64,000 bases of DNA from Cenococcum geophilum 1.58 (lineage: Eukaryota; Ascomycota; Dothideomycetes; Gloniales; Gloniaceae). The stretch spans positions 186,001 to 250,000 of the forward strand of contig KV748257.1 of NCBI GenBank assembly GCA_001692895.1. Direction: 5' to 3'. A model generated the notes under the pieces. It had not been told where the DNA came from and ran no database searches. It was given only the letters and a program-made list of their open reading frames with translations. Every line of letters starts with the position of its first letter. Position 1 is the first letter of the stretch. Positions 1 through 11,900 of this stretch are shown in pieces. The position numbers and the translations under genes are program-made.

Positions 1-1274
1 TATTAACGCTGTTACCGTTAAGAACTAATATCTAATCCCGTTAATATAGGAGATACTAAACTAACTAAGTAAGGCTCGCTATTATATAAAGCTTAATATT
101 ATCTCTATATTTAACCGCCTCCGTATAATGAAAGGAGACAAATAGCTTACTACATTTCGTACTTAGTATAGATTATTTAAATACTTAGTAATGCTATTTG
201 GCCTAATAAATACTCTAAGCTCGTTTTAATATTATATAAATAACACCCTACGTCCCTACCTAGATATCTTCTATACTGCTTATATTAACGACATCCTAAT
301 ATATAGTAATAACCTAACTAAATATTGGGAATATGTTAACTTTATTTTATAAGCCCTGCATAAAGCTAGTCTATAATTAAATATAGATAAATACGAGTTT
401 TATAAAACGGAAGTTCTATACCTTAAACTCCTTATTTTTATAAATAGTATATAAATAGACCTAAAGAAAGTTAAAGTAATTATAAACTGGTAAGAACCTA
501 AGAACGTTAAAAATATAAGAGCCTTTATAGGATTTGCCAATTTCTACTAACAGTTTATTAATAACCTTTCCGCCCTAGTTTTACCCTTTATTACTTTAAC
601 CTAAAAGAATAAAGCTTTTATCTTTAATAAGGAATATAAAAAGGCCTTTACTTATCTAAAGGTTATATTTACTACTACACCTATACTCTAATACTTTAAC
701 CTAGAATAAATAAGTATTGTAGAAGCCGGCTTGTCTAATTACGTTACTAGAGGTATTCTATCTTAATATAATAAAGAAGGAGTATTATACCCCATAGCAT
801 ACTTTTTTAAAATAACTAAGCCCTGCCGAATATAATTATAAGATCTATAATAAAGAATTTCTAGCTATTATTAGATGCTTTAAGTAATAGCGACCTAAAC
901 TAGAAGGCGCCAGATTTCTAATTAAGGTCCTTAGCGACTATAAGAACCTATAGTACTTCACAACTATAAAACAGCTAAGTTATTATTAGGCCTACTAGTT
1001 AGAATATCTATTACACTTCTAATTCTTAATTACGTACCGCCTAGGCGTTTAAGGTTAAAAGCCTAATGCCCTAACCTAATACTTATAAGATACGCCAGCC
1101 CTAAAAAAAGCGTGCTCTTACTAAAATTAAACCCTACTTCGCCCTAAACTATTTAACCCTCCTACTAAAGGCTTTATAGTACACGTCCTTAAAATAACTA
1201 ATTAATTAATTAAACAGATTATAGTTAACGAATACCTAAATAACGAGTTTATTTAAGAGACGCTTAAGCTAATC
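1..1274 (+). mobile_element. Ty3/Gypsy chromovirus fragment (C family): RT and RNase H
   Basis: This stretch runs collinear with the RT-RNase H part of element C (about 10218-11490) from its first base. It is cut by the window edge on the left and by the 3' end of LINE D at about 1274. It is a broken fossil with many disruptions and a heavy TpA excess. Because LINE D sits inside it, and chromovirus A sits inside LINE D, it is the oldest layer at this end of the window. Family assignment rests on near-continuous nucleotide similarity to C; integrase and LTRs are not present. Confidence 0.88.
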
Positions 1275-1784
1275 TATAATATTACTTACTAATATCTCTT
1301 TACTAGGAGCCTAGTAGGAGTTACCTCCTTCTATAGATCCTGCTGTTATTAGCCACTTTCTAGTAGCTATCCCTATCCTACTTAGAAATAGAAAAAGCGC
1401 CTCTCTTCCTTTTTATGTACAAAATAGCTTTTCTAAAGAGAGAGAAGAGCTTAGTTTCTTTTGCATTTCTCTTCTTTCTTCTCTATATAGGTTATAGTCT
1501 AGTAGTAAATGCCTAGGGGTTTATAGTACTCTATATACCCTAAAGTATCTACTATCTTTATCCCCCCCTATTACTTTAGAGAAGGATTTAAAATAGCCTT
1601 TTAGGATATTTATCCTTAGGGGCTTTAAGAGAAAAGGAATAACTTCCTTTATAGATCCTAGTATAGTATTTTTCTTTATTTTTATTCTGTTGCTAGTTGT
1701 TTTTCTACTATTTTAGTATCTTTTCTCTTGCTGCTCTCCTTATATAGGCTAGGGAGGTATAAAAACATTATAGTTTTCTTCTAA

Positions 1785-2195
1785 AAAGGCCCTTTTTAGC
1801 TAGCTTATCTATTATTTCGTTTCTATAGATTCCTAGATAGCTAGGAACCCAGTAAAAGTTAATAGAGATCCCCTTATTAGCTAAATAGGAACAGCTTTGC
1901 GTAATTTTAAAGACTAGTTCTTGCCCCCTATAAGAGAATTAAGCTATAATCTCTTAATAGCCGCCTAGCTATCTATAAAGATATAGACTTATTTCTCTTC
2001 TAATCTTTATTATTTTAGGTGTTCTAGAGCCCTATAGACTGCATAGATCTCTATATTTATAATTTCTATATAGAGTCCTAAATTCCAGTTCGTTGCATAT
2101 TTAATCCTATTTCTCTCCCCTATTTTATATACGGCAGCTATATTAAATTTATTGTCTTTAGAGCTATCTATATAGTATATATTTACTAAGTCCCA
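1785..2195 (-). pseudogene. RNase H domain of LINE D ORF2
   Basis: The minus strand reads YYIDSSKDN, then EIINIEIYAVYRALEHL, then YVYIFIDS followed by AAIKRL, and finally FYWVPSYLGIYRNEIIDKLA. These match the order of the retroelement RNase H active-site blocks: the first Asp in a TDGS-like block, a Glu in E-x-YA, the Asp of TDS-x-AA, and the WVPxHxGIxxNExAD block. Stop codons and substitutions at TpG/CpA sites break it. The domain lies downstream of the RT, as expected for I/Tad1-type LINEs, and is separated from it by the solo LTR. In a live element it would remove the RNA template during target-primed reverse transcription. Confidence 0.85.
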
Positions 2196-2384
2196 CTCTA
2201 GGGATTCTTGTAGATTTTCTACTAGTCTTAGATATTCTTATGCAGCTTCTTCCTTACTACCTTTTAAGATAGAAAAGGATGCAGAAATAGGGGGAGACTA
2301 CGGTTTTGCCATTTTAGAGAGATTCTCTCTATTTTCCAATTTTAAATTAGCTGCTAAACTCTAGAGGTTAGAGATAGTAGCTAT

Positions 2385-2836
2385 TGTCAATGATAATCTC
2401 TGATGTTGCTTATGTAAGCATTACATAAGAACACCCTGGAAGAACCCTACGGCTTTACGCGGTGTATTAGATGGTATCAGCTAGTGTATCAACTAGTGTA
2501 TTAACTAGTGTATCAACTAGTGTATTAGATAGTATTAGCTAGTGTATTAGCCAGTGTATTAGGTAACGTATTACCTAGTATATCAGGTAACGTATCACCT
2601 AGTGTATTAGGTAATGTATCACCTAGTGTGTTAGGTAACGTATTACCTAGTGTATTAGGTAACGTATNAGAATACGAGACGGAACGTAGACGTTCTGGAA
2701 CTAGGGTCTTCCAGGTATATAGAGACTCGATCCCCCGTAGATAGACATCATCAATTGCATCAAGTTTATCCACTTCACTTACTTCACTACATTGTTCACC
2801 CTGTCGTCCTCCGACCTCCGCTTACGCAAATTAACA
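2385..2836. mobile_element. Solo LTR (unknown family) inside LINE D
   Basis: This is a 452-bp insert with TG...CA ends (TGTCAATGATAATC at the left, GCAAATTAACA at the right), flanked on both sides by the 5-bp duplication GCTAT (2380-2384 and 2837-2841). LINE D sequence continues on either side. It keeps many CA and TG dinucleotides, so it is much less mutated than its host and younger. It matches none of the three LTR types seen elsewhere in the window. No internal coding region is present, as expected after LTR-LTR recombination. A single N lies at 2668. Confidence 0.75.
2478..2670. repeat. 24-bp minisatellite within the solo LTR
   Basis: About eight units of a roughly 24-bp motif occur in tandem, in the form GTGTATTAGGTAACGTATTA with variants. 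Each later unit contains an imperfect inverted repeat, GGTAA-cgta-TTACC; the left units are the related form CAACTAGTGTATTAACTAGT. Because 24 is divisible by 3, the minus strand has an 82-codon open frame with an 8-residue period (TLPNTLGN). I read that frame as a by-product of the repeat rather than a gene. Confidence 0.85.
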
Positions 2837-2949
2837 GCTATATCTTTAGCTATAAAAGGTACTTTATAGTAGAGTTTTTAGGGCTAGAACTAGAGCTAGA
2901 ACTAGCTGCTAATTCGTTTCTATCTTTATTAATCTCTTCTATACAAACC

Positions 2950-4950
2950 TTCTTAATTACGTAGTTTTCCTTAAATTTTAGGATTCTTAATACGTAGTTA
3001 TTGCAAAGCTTTTTTAATCTAATTCTAGGAGGAGGAATAGAGGCTTTAATCTCTATAGCTTAGCTAGGAGATCCTCTAAAAGCTCCTAGAACTAGTCTTA
3101 GGGCCTTATTTTATAGAGATTGGTACCTATCTAGTAGGTAGTCTCTAGATTTGCTTTTCCACTAGCATTATACTCCGTAGTCTGCTATAGTAGTAACGTA
3201 AGCTATATAGAGCTGTTGTAGGGCTTATAGAAATAGACCTTTTTATATATTACCTAGCCTTCTAATTAAATAGAAAGCTGCTATTGTTTTAGAGATTTGT
3301 ATTTTTATATATTGTTTAAAAGTAAGCTTAGAGTCTAGGAATACCCCTAACTACCTAACTAGGGGTTTAGGGGATATTTCTACGTCTCCTAGCTTTAGCC
3401 CTTCTTCTATAGTAGTACGTTTACTATAGAAGTATATAAGCTCTATTTTGATAACGTTAAAACTAATAGCAGCTTCTTTAGCTTTAGATATTAGCTCTAG
3501 CGCTATTCTCTCTAGCTTTTTGCAATTAGACTTAGTAGAATTTAAAGTAACTATAATTGCAAAATTGTCTATATAGCTAAGAGAATAGGCTCCTTCTGTC
3601 TGTATACTATAGATATTGCGTATATATAGTAGAAATAAAATAGGGGATATAGGCGATCCCTATAGTATCCCTGTTTCTAATTTAACTTTTTCTTATATTT
3701 GCCCATTAAAGGAAAGCTGTAGCTTTCTATTGATAAGGAAAGTGGCTACCTATTATATAATCGCTATAGGTAGTCCTAGTTCCTTATAGATAGATAGAAG
3801 CTGGTTTTTAAAGATATAGTTAAAAGCCCCTTTTACGTCTAGGAATAACGTAGTAGCTATCTTTTGTCTAGCTTTTTTCCTACTATTTTTAGATTGGATA
3901 TTATTTAGAAGTAGTAAGACTGCGTCTATTACGGACTGCTGTCTTCTTCCTCCTAATTAAGAGTCTTAAAGTAAGCTAGTAGTACTAGCTAGATATTCTA
4001 ATATAGTAGTAAAGATCTTTTCTAGAGTCTTTCCTAGGTAGTTTAGTAAGGAGATAGGTCTATAGGCCTTTAGTAAGGAATAGTCCTCCTTATTTACTTT
4101 AGGGAGAATAACTCCTTAAGCTTCTCTCTAGATCTTTAGCTAATAGCCTAGAATAAACAAAATCCTATAGATTCTATATAGAAGATCTTCTATAATAGGG
4201 TAGGCTTTATATAAAATTATAAAAGATATCCCATCTAGTCCTGGAGCCTTTTTATTAAAGTTAGAGAAAATTGCTTATTTGACCTCTATTTTCTCTAGTT
4301 CTGGCTATTTCTATTTATTGTCTATTATATAGTCCTTCCACTTTATAGAGCTAGTAGAAGGGGGGGGGTTTTTAGGAATAGAGTAGTTATAAAAGCTTTG
4401 CACTAGTCCTTAAAGCTTTATACTAGTCTAGTAGTCCTATTCTTACTATACTGTAGACTAGGGATTATTCTCAATGTTCTCTCCTTTGTGTATTTTAGGG
4501 CAGTAAAGACCTCCTTCCCTTATGCTTTTTCTAGGAAGCTATTCCAGCAGCTAGTCTTAGCTTCTCTTATTATATAGAAGTATTAATTTTTAGTTTCTTT
4601 ATAGGCTTCTAGTCTAGAACTTCTAGTAGGCTATTCCTCTTAAAGTCTTCCTAGTTTTGCCATTTTTCTTTTCTTTTCTTTAGAAGCTCCTTATTCTACT
4701 ATAGTTTAGATAATTTACAAGTTCTAGATCTAGGGATAGCTTTCTCTACTACTAGCTTTATATAGTTAGTAAGATCTATTACTAGATTATCTACTAGTAT
4801 ACTTAAGCTTCTATCCCTAAGTCTATATAAATCTTTTAAAGAGGCTAGGAGACCTTTTTCTCCTATCTCTATCTAGGGGTTTTCTCCTACTAGTTCCTTT
4901 AGTACTAAAAGTTTTACTTCTAGTTCTAGCTCTAAAACTTGCTCTTTTAA
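2950..4950 (-). pseudogene. Reverse transcriptase region of LINE D ORF2
   Basis: On the minus strand, the GSPISPILFLLYI block (about 3625-3665) is the LINE form of the QGSP-x-SP motif, and SYIDNFAI (about 3555-3585) is the position of the catalytic YxDD. Regions upstream on the minus strand, up to about 4300, carry the RT fingers (motifs 1-2a), with linker sequence beyond. Multiple stops, mostly at CpA-derived positions, show that it is inactive. The reading continues into endonuclease sequence that is interrupted at 5214 by chromovirus A and resumes at 24659. Confidence 0.8.
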
Positions 4951-5214
4951 AGAAGTAGAGAAAATCTCCCAGTTTGCCTTTTTTTATAGAGAAAGGAGTT
5001 TCTTAAAGAGGGTTTAGGTATCTTTACGTCTCTCTAGTAAATAGAGAGAATGCTATAGTCTTGTAATCAGATCTTATATCTTCTATTATAGTCTAATTAT
5101 CCTAGGTATTTTCTTAAAAGTTTCCTAAGTAAAAGGCTAGGTCTATAATAGACTTTTCCCTTATATTAGATCTATAAAAGGTCCCTTCCTATTTATTTAA
5201 ATTTAGTAGTTAGC

Positions 5215-5424
5215 TGTAACGGCGCTATTGCATATTACCTGCTAAATTCTGCTAAATTCTGCTAACCTATAATTGGCCCGCCCAAAGCTAGCGCCTTAGC
5301 GGCTCACCCTATATATTTGTTTACACCGGCCCTAGCAACCCCTTTTCCTTCTCTTTAGCTTAGTATCTTTGTAATACAGTATTCTATAAGCTTTAGTTTA
5401 GAGGCATTTATATAAGCCGTGATA
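5215..5424 (+). repeat. 5' LTR of chromovirus A
   Basis: This 210-bp LTR starts TGTAACGGCGCTATTGC and ends GCCGTGATA. It matches 24444-24653 throughout and, in reverse, the two LTRs of element B. The bases just after it (TTATACTAAGC) do not contain the usual TGG of a tRNA primer site. Confidence 0.92.
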
Positions 5425-5559
5425 TTATACTAAGCTTACCCTACTCTACCTGGGAAGGCCTTAATAATATCCTATCCTAAAAGAAACTTCGTTTATAACA
5501 ACGCGTTAACGCGCTATACTTAGACACTAAAATAACTCTATATTGCCTGGGAAGGCCTA

Positions 5560-7335
5560 GATAATATCCCACCTTATAAGCTAGATATGACTAGACCTAT
5601 ACCCCTAGAATTAAAACTAAAGCGTATAATACCGATAAACCTTAGGAAGCTAATAATGGCACCTAAAGCAAGCTTATTTAAGAGAGCTATCTCTACCTAA
5701 GAGGAACCTAAGATCTAATTAAGATTAGAAATTAAAGATAATAATAACGTTATAGATGTACGTAAGTAGATTTGCGCCCTTATAGCCAGCTAAGAAGCCG
5801 ATTATCTTAAAGCAAGAAATATATAAGAGACCCTATAAGAGATCCTAGAAAGCCTTATGGCCCTATAAAATAGCCTAGCTTTCCCTTCTTAAAGCCCTAG
5901 CTAACCTATTTACTATACTAAATATAATATACTAGGGAGTATAGATATAATAATAAAGTAATTAAAGTCCGTTAAGNTNNNTAACCCNNNACNACTATNT
6001 AATNNGATAGACCCTACCTTTAANAATTANAGGATTTAAGTATAAGGAAAGCTCCGCGTTAACTATAACTATTTCCTTTCTAAAGAAGCTAAAATACTCT
6101 ACCTCTTTAGTTAAATTACTAGGGATGCCTAACAGCACCTCTAAGCTAAGTTTAAGGATAATTTCTCTATTTAATTTATATCTGTTAATAAGATAATATA
6201 GCACCTAGCGGCTATTTATGTTAACCTAAATAAAGTACGGGACGCCTAGTATAACTATAATTGCCTAATAATAAAACCAAACTAACCCTTTACTAAATTT
6301 TAAACTTAATTCCTATACCTTATAAGAGAAGGCTAGGTTCCCCTTAAGAACTACTAATTAGACATATATAATAAGCTAATAATTTAGCTATAAGAGAAGA
6401 TCACTATAACCTTAGATAACCTACTAACTTACGACAGACTTATAGCTTATTGCCTATTATTAGACTTAGAACTAAAGCGGATTAAAGCCTATTTTAATTA
6501 GTAGAAGTAACCCTATAGTAATTAGAACTCGCTAGCTATACCTATAGGAGCTAAAGTAGGAAGATAAGTTATAACTACTCTTATACTAAAAGCGGTTATA
6601 CCTATATACTAGCGAGCGACGCCTAACTAGCTACGTACTACGCTATTAACTAGTATTCGCCGTAATACTCCAATTAACCCTACCTTAGCTATATGCTATA
6701 ACTATAATAAGTAGGGTTACTTTACCTTATCTTGCCTAGGGCTAAAGGATATAGGCGATATTAAGGAAATAAAGAAAGAAGAAACGTCTAATAAGTTGGG
6801 AAAAAGAAGAACCCTAGGGAAAGACTTCCCTCTAGGGTACCCTATTAATCTTAAAGAGATTAATCTTAGTTAGTTAATAGGTGGAAAGTATTTTATAGTT
6901 TTATATATAGTATCTTAAAATAGATATAGAGTTAATATAACCGCCCTTATTAACACTAAAGTAAATAGCTTCGCCTTTATAAATACTGCCTATATAAATA
7001 ATGTTACTAAGTCTCTAAATGCAGAAGCTATTTAACTAGAGAAGCCTATTTAGGTAAAAGGCTATAATAGCTAAGCCGGTCGGCCCATTACCTATGTCTT
7101 AAAGTTATATATCGCTTTTAATGGATAACGCTAATATAGTATCCCCTTTTATATCCTAAACCTAGGGTCTTATAATATAATCCTTAGATAAAAATTAATG
7201 TCCTATTTTAATATTTGGTTAAATATATAATAAAGACAGTTTATCTAGCCAGAGGATAGACTAAGGTTGCCCTCCTTTATTAGGGAGATCTAAACTAACT
7301 ATAAGACACTAGCTGTAAGGGCTAACCTTACTTAC
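5560..7335 (+). pseudogene. Chromovirus A gag and protease region
   Basis: This is the gag half of A, with a knuckle-like CYNYNK...GYFTLSC block near 6700 and a protease-like LINTKVNSFAFINT block near 6950. The same blocks occur in inverted order in B (about 18035 and 17765). It is broken in many places and serves only as a fossil. An N-rich patch at 5976-6036 corresponds to an N-bearing patch in B. It is cut at 7335 by element C; only about 55 bp of A (13311-13369) lies between C and B. Confidence 0.8.
5976..6036. other. N-rich patch homologous to one in element B
   Basis: This cluster of N calls lies in the gag region of A. When B (18710-18760) is reverse-complemented, its N positions fall in the same short block, and the called bases of each copy fill the gaps of the other. 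This indicates that reads from the two copies were mixed in assembly. Confidence 0.8.
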
Positions 7336-7705
7336 TGTTACGGGACACCCCCGTAATACCTTGCACACGTCCACTTGTTTCCACCGACTTAGCAATTAGA
7401 GACTAACCGTGAAATAGCAATCTAACGGCAATCTGATGGCAATCTAATGGCAATTTACGGCATTCTGCCATATTCTGCCAAGTTCTACTGAATTCTGCCA
7501 AGTTCTGCTAGGACTACGACCTAAACCCTATTTTGCCTATGCACGTGTTAACCAAGCAACTAAGTTAACGATATATGCCCTTTCTTCCCATTTCCCTACC
7601 TTCTTTCCTTACGCAACGTCTTAACTTTATTACGTAGTTTATGTATATAGCTTAATAATACCTACTTCGCTATATATTATTACCGCTTGTGCTTACTCCG
7701 TAACA
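7336..7705 (+). repeat. 5' LTR of chromovirus C
   Basis: The 370-bp LTR starts TGTTACGGGACACCCCCGTAA and ends CTCCGTAACA. It holds short internal repeats of the type GGCAATCTAATGGCAATC and ATTCTGCCAAGTTCT. The sequence after it (CTACGTTGCG) lacks a TGG primer-site start. Confidence 0.95.
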
Positions 7706-7741
7706 CTACGTTGCGTTAAAAACTTACACTACCCTCCGAAA

Positions 7742-8800
7742 ATGCAGAACGACCCTGAAGCCCCTACAACGGCCGACGCTATTATGGCTGCACTTTAAGA
7801 ACAATTAGCAGGTATATAGAAGTCCTTTACGGACGCCCTTGCATAGCACTAAGCCACTTTAACTTAATAGTAAGCCGAATAAGAAGCACGATAATAATAA
7901 TTGATTGAAGCACTTTAAGAAGAAGTCCGTATCCTTAAGATGCCTATATTAAGGCCCTAAGACCGAACGCTATCTCCGGAAATGAATACGCGGAACGCAA
8001 GCCCCGAATTAGTAGTAGTTACTTACCCTATAAAGCCGACTACTGCACTGAAACGATCTGAGAAACTACTAGACCCCCTAGTATTTACCGGTAAACAACG
8101 AGAGCTTTGGTTATTTTTAAGCCGGCTTAAAAATAAGCTAACCGGTAATACTAACCGCTACCTAACTAAAGCTAACCGACTCTATTACGCCCTAAGTCGA
8201 CTAGGAGGAGACGCAGCTAACCTTATTAAACCTTTCTAACTAAACTTAGTATAAAGCCTAGTTATACTTCTTGAAGCTATGTACGGTAACCCGAACCGCC
8301 AAGCTACCGCTTAAAGAAAGATAAACTAAATAACTTAAGAAAAGAAAAGTTTCCTAGTATACTTCTCCGAATTTAACCGCTACGCAAAGGAAATAGGCTG
8401 GAATGACTCCGCACTAATTAACAGCCTCGTTAAGTCCTTAAGCCCTAAACTAAAAACCTCCCTAATAGGCGTAGACCTTCCGGAAACTCTTAACGCCTGT
8501 GTAAATGTTATTAATAAACGGTATAATGATATACTACGCCTTATACTGAAGCCCGTTTATTGGTATAATATAATAACCCCGCGAACGTCTACTAAGTTAT
8601 TGTCTTAACCCAAGCACCCTAACGCCATGGATATTAACACTGGGACCCTAGGATATACCCTATTAGGGTCCTCTAAATAAGAACGATGCATTAAGCTAGG
8701 CCTCTACTTTAAATGTGGAAGTAGCTTCTACCTCTTAAACTACTGCTCCGTCCCTATGCCCTAAAACGATTTATAAACGGCTAGCACTGGCAGCCGTTTA
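7742..8800 (+). pseudogene. Chromovirus C gag
   Basis: The gag-like region opens at an ATG (7742) 37 bp after the LTR. The longest clean piece, about 7982-8239, reads as a typical Ty3/Gypsy capsid N-terminus, including KLLDPLVFTGKQRELWLFLS. A CCHC-like knuckle (YFKCGSSFYLLNYC) lies near 8708-8750, just before the protease. The matching part of element E ends at about 30066, where F inserted. It is broken. Confidence 0.85.
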
Positions 8801-8999
8801 CTACATTAATCTTCCGGTTACCGTCCCCGATCTTTATCTAGTTCTACCCCTACGTTTAGTAAGCACTACTTATGGGGACGAAGCTCCAACTAATGTCCTA
8901 TAAGAACCCCGCCCCGATTGCCTCTAAAAGGAAGGTCCCGGAGCTAAGTCGCTCTCCAGGACGGCTCTGCTATAGGATCTTGTTAAACGCATTTAATGT

Positions 9000-11900
9000 C
9001 ACAAACTCTAACTCTTGGGACCGTAGTATAACTATTAACTGCCGCCTTTGGCAGAATAGTTAAAAGGCTAACGCTCGAATCCTAATTGATACAGGAGCTA
9101 GCGGCATAGGATTTATTAATAAGATCTTTGCGTAAGATAATGGTTTTACCTTAACCCCCCTTAACCGGCATATTAACGTATTTGGATTTAATGGTAAACG
9201 TACCGTCTTAGGCCGTATTACCTACGTGGTAGCCCTGAGACTCCGATATCTGAACCACGAAGAACTGATTAAGCTTTTCGTTACTACCCTAGGTTACCTA
9301 GTGATCCTTGGATAACCCTGGATGAAGCTATATAAGGTAACTATTAATTGGGACAACCTTAAGCTTCTATTTACCGCCTCCCGTTGTAAGCAGAAGTGTT
9401 ATATAACGCACTGCCTTGACCCTAAACTGAAATCTAGGGAATCCGCTAAGATCTACTAGCCTAAGATTTCTACTAATGTTTACCCCGCGCCTAAGGAATT
9501 TACTAGATTCCACCAACCTAGGAATTCCACCGAATTCCACTAGTGTAAGATTTCCACTGATATCTATTAAGGATCCGGGAATTCCACCGAACTTCACGAA
9601 TTGGCCCTAAGTACTGTACTGCCTAAAGACAGGCAGAAGCTTAAGCTTACTATATGAAGATATTAGAAGGACTGGTATCCAACTATGAAAAGGATTCTTG
9701 AAGAACCCGAACCCGAATCTGATACTAACTCCGTACCTGATACCGAACCTGAACCCGAATAAGAAACTATGGACAATCCGAGCGAGCTCGGTACCCTGGA
9801 TATCCGCATGATTGGAGCTACTTTGTTAGCGTAACTTGCTAAGAAACCTGAATATACGATCTTTGCTGTCACTATGGCTGATATTGAGAAGGCCTTAGTA
9901 CCGAAGAAGTACACTGACCCTACTACGAAGGTATTAGTAGAGTACTATAACCGCCTAAAGGCATTTTTATGGAAGGAAGCCGATAAGCTACCGGAACACC
10001 GATTGTACGACCATAAGATTGTACTTGAAGAAGGAAAGCAGCCTGGATTTAGACCCTTATACGGGATGTCCTAAAACGAACTTTAAGTACTATAAAAGTA
10101 TTTAGATGAGAACTTGAGTAAAGGATTTATTAGAGCAAGCTTATCGCCTGTAGCCGCACTAGTGATCTTTGTTAAGAAACCCGGCGGCGGTTTACGCTTC
10201 TGTGTAGACTACCGAGCTCTTAACGCCGTTACTATTAAGAACTGATATCCGATCCCGTTAATATAGGAGATACTAAACCGACTAAGTAAGGCTCGCTACT
10301 ATACGAAGCTTAATATTATCTCTGCATTTAACCGCCTCCGTATAGCAAAAGGAGATAAATGGCTTACTGTATTTTATACTCGGTATGGACTATTTGAATA
10401 CTTAGTGATGCCATTTGGCCTTGTAAACGCTCCGAGCTCGTTTTAACATTATATAAATAACACCCTGCGCCCCTACCTGGACATCTTCTATATTGCTTAT
10501 ATCAACGATATTTTAATATATAGTAATAACCTGACCGAATATCGGAAATACGTTGACCTTGTTTTATAAGCCCTATACAGAGCTAGTCTATAATTAGATG
10601 TAGATAAATGCGAGTTCTATAAAACGGAAGTCCTATACCTTGGACTCCTTATTTTTATAAACGGTATATAAATGGACCCAAAGAAAGTTAAAGTAATTAT
10701 AAACTGGTAAGAACCCGAGAACGTTAAGGATGTAAGAGCCTTTATAGGATTTGCTAATTTCTACTAACAGTTTATTAATAACTTCTCCGCCCTAGTTTTA
10801 CCCCTTATAGCTCTAACCTAAAAGGATAAAGTCTTTATCTTTAATAAGGAATGTAAGAAGGCCTTTGCCTATCTAAAGGTTATATTTACTACTGCGCCCG
10901 TGCTCTAATACTTTAACCCAAACTGAATGAGTGTTATAAAAGCCGACTTATCTAACTACGTTACTGGAGGTATCCTGTTTTAATATAACGAGGATAGAGT
11001 ATTACACCCTGTAGTATACTTCTTAAAATAACTAAGCCTAGCCGAATGTAACTACGAGATCTACAATAAGGAATTGTTAGCTATTATTAGATGTTTTAAA
11101 TAATAGCGACCCAAACTAGAAGGCGCTGGATTTCTAATTAAGGTCCTTAGCGACTATAAGAACCTATAGTACTTTACGACTACGAAACAGCTAAGTTACC
11201 ATTAGGCCTGCTGGTTAGAATATCTGTCTTGTTTCCAATTCTTAATTATATACCGCCTAGGCGTCTAAGGTTAGAAGCCTAATGCTCTAACCTAATGCTT
11301 GCAAGACGCGCCAGCCTTAGAAGAAGCGCGCTCTTACCGAAATTAGACCCTGCTTCGCCCTAAACTATTTAACCCTCCTACTGAAGATCTTATAGTATAC
11401 GTCCTTGAAATAACTAATTAATTAATTAAATAGATTATAGTTAACAAATACCTAAATAATAAGTTTATCTAAGAGACGCTTAAGCTAATATAAGATGGTA
11501 TTAGACGCTCTAAAAAGATTTCTTTAAGTAAATGCGAAGCCCGCGGAAACTGCTTATATTACTAGAACCGTCTAGTTATCCCTAATTATAATGAGCTTAA
11601 GCTTAAACTCCTTGAACATATACACGATCTACCTGTCACCGGCCACCTAGGCTAAAAAAAGACCCTGGAACTACTCTAACGGGAGTATTATTAGCCGAAC
11701 ATGTATAACACGACACGAAGGTACGTCTCTAGCTGCTATACCTGCCGACGAGCTAAAGCCTCGCATGAGATGTATAACGGTCTTTTGAAGCCGCTGCCTG
11801 TTCCGGACCAAAGATGGAGGGATATCTTAATTAACTTTGTTGTTGACCTTCCTAAGAGTAGAGGCTGCACGAATATTATGGTAGTTGTAGACCGACTATC

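Larger units (their letters stand above)
1275..5214 (-). mobile_element. LINE D (Tad1/I-like), 3' two-thirds
   Basis: This is a minus-strand non-LTR retrotransposon. Read on the minus strand it gives, 5' to 3', part of an endonuclease, the reverse transcriptase and an RNase H domain, then a 3' end next to the Gypsy fragment at about 1274. The element is split: its upstream endonuclease part lies at 24659-25258, on the far side of chromovirus A. Net length seen is about 4.1 kb after removing the solo LTR at 2385-2836. The coding frame is full of stops of the type RIP creates. An RNase H domain is typical of the I/Tad1 group, so this is a different family from LINEs G, H, J, K and L further right, in which I could not find that domain. 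Confidence 0.85.

Noticed and set aside
2478-2670. CRISPR-like array
   Set aside because: The repeats are contiguous with no unique spacers, inside an LTR of a eukaryotic repeat block.
2525-2773. 82-codon minus-strand frame with 8-residue repeats
   Set aside because: The periodicity is that of the 24-bp minisatellite in the solo LTR. No recognisable domain, and it contains an N.
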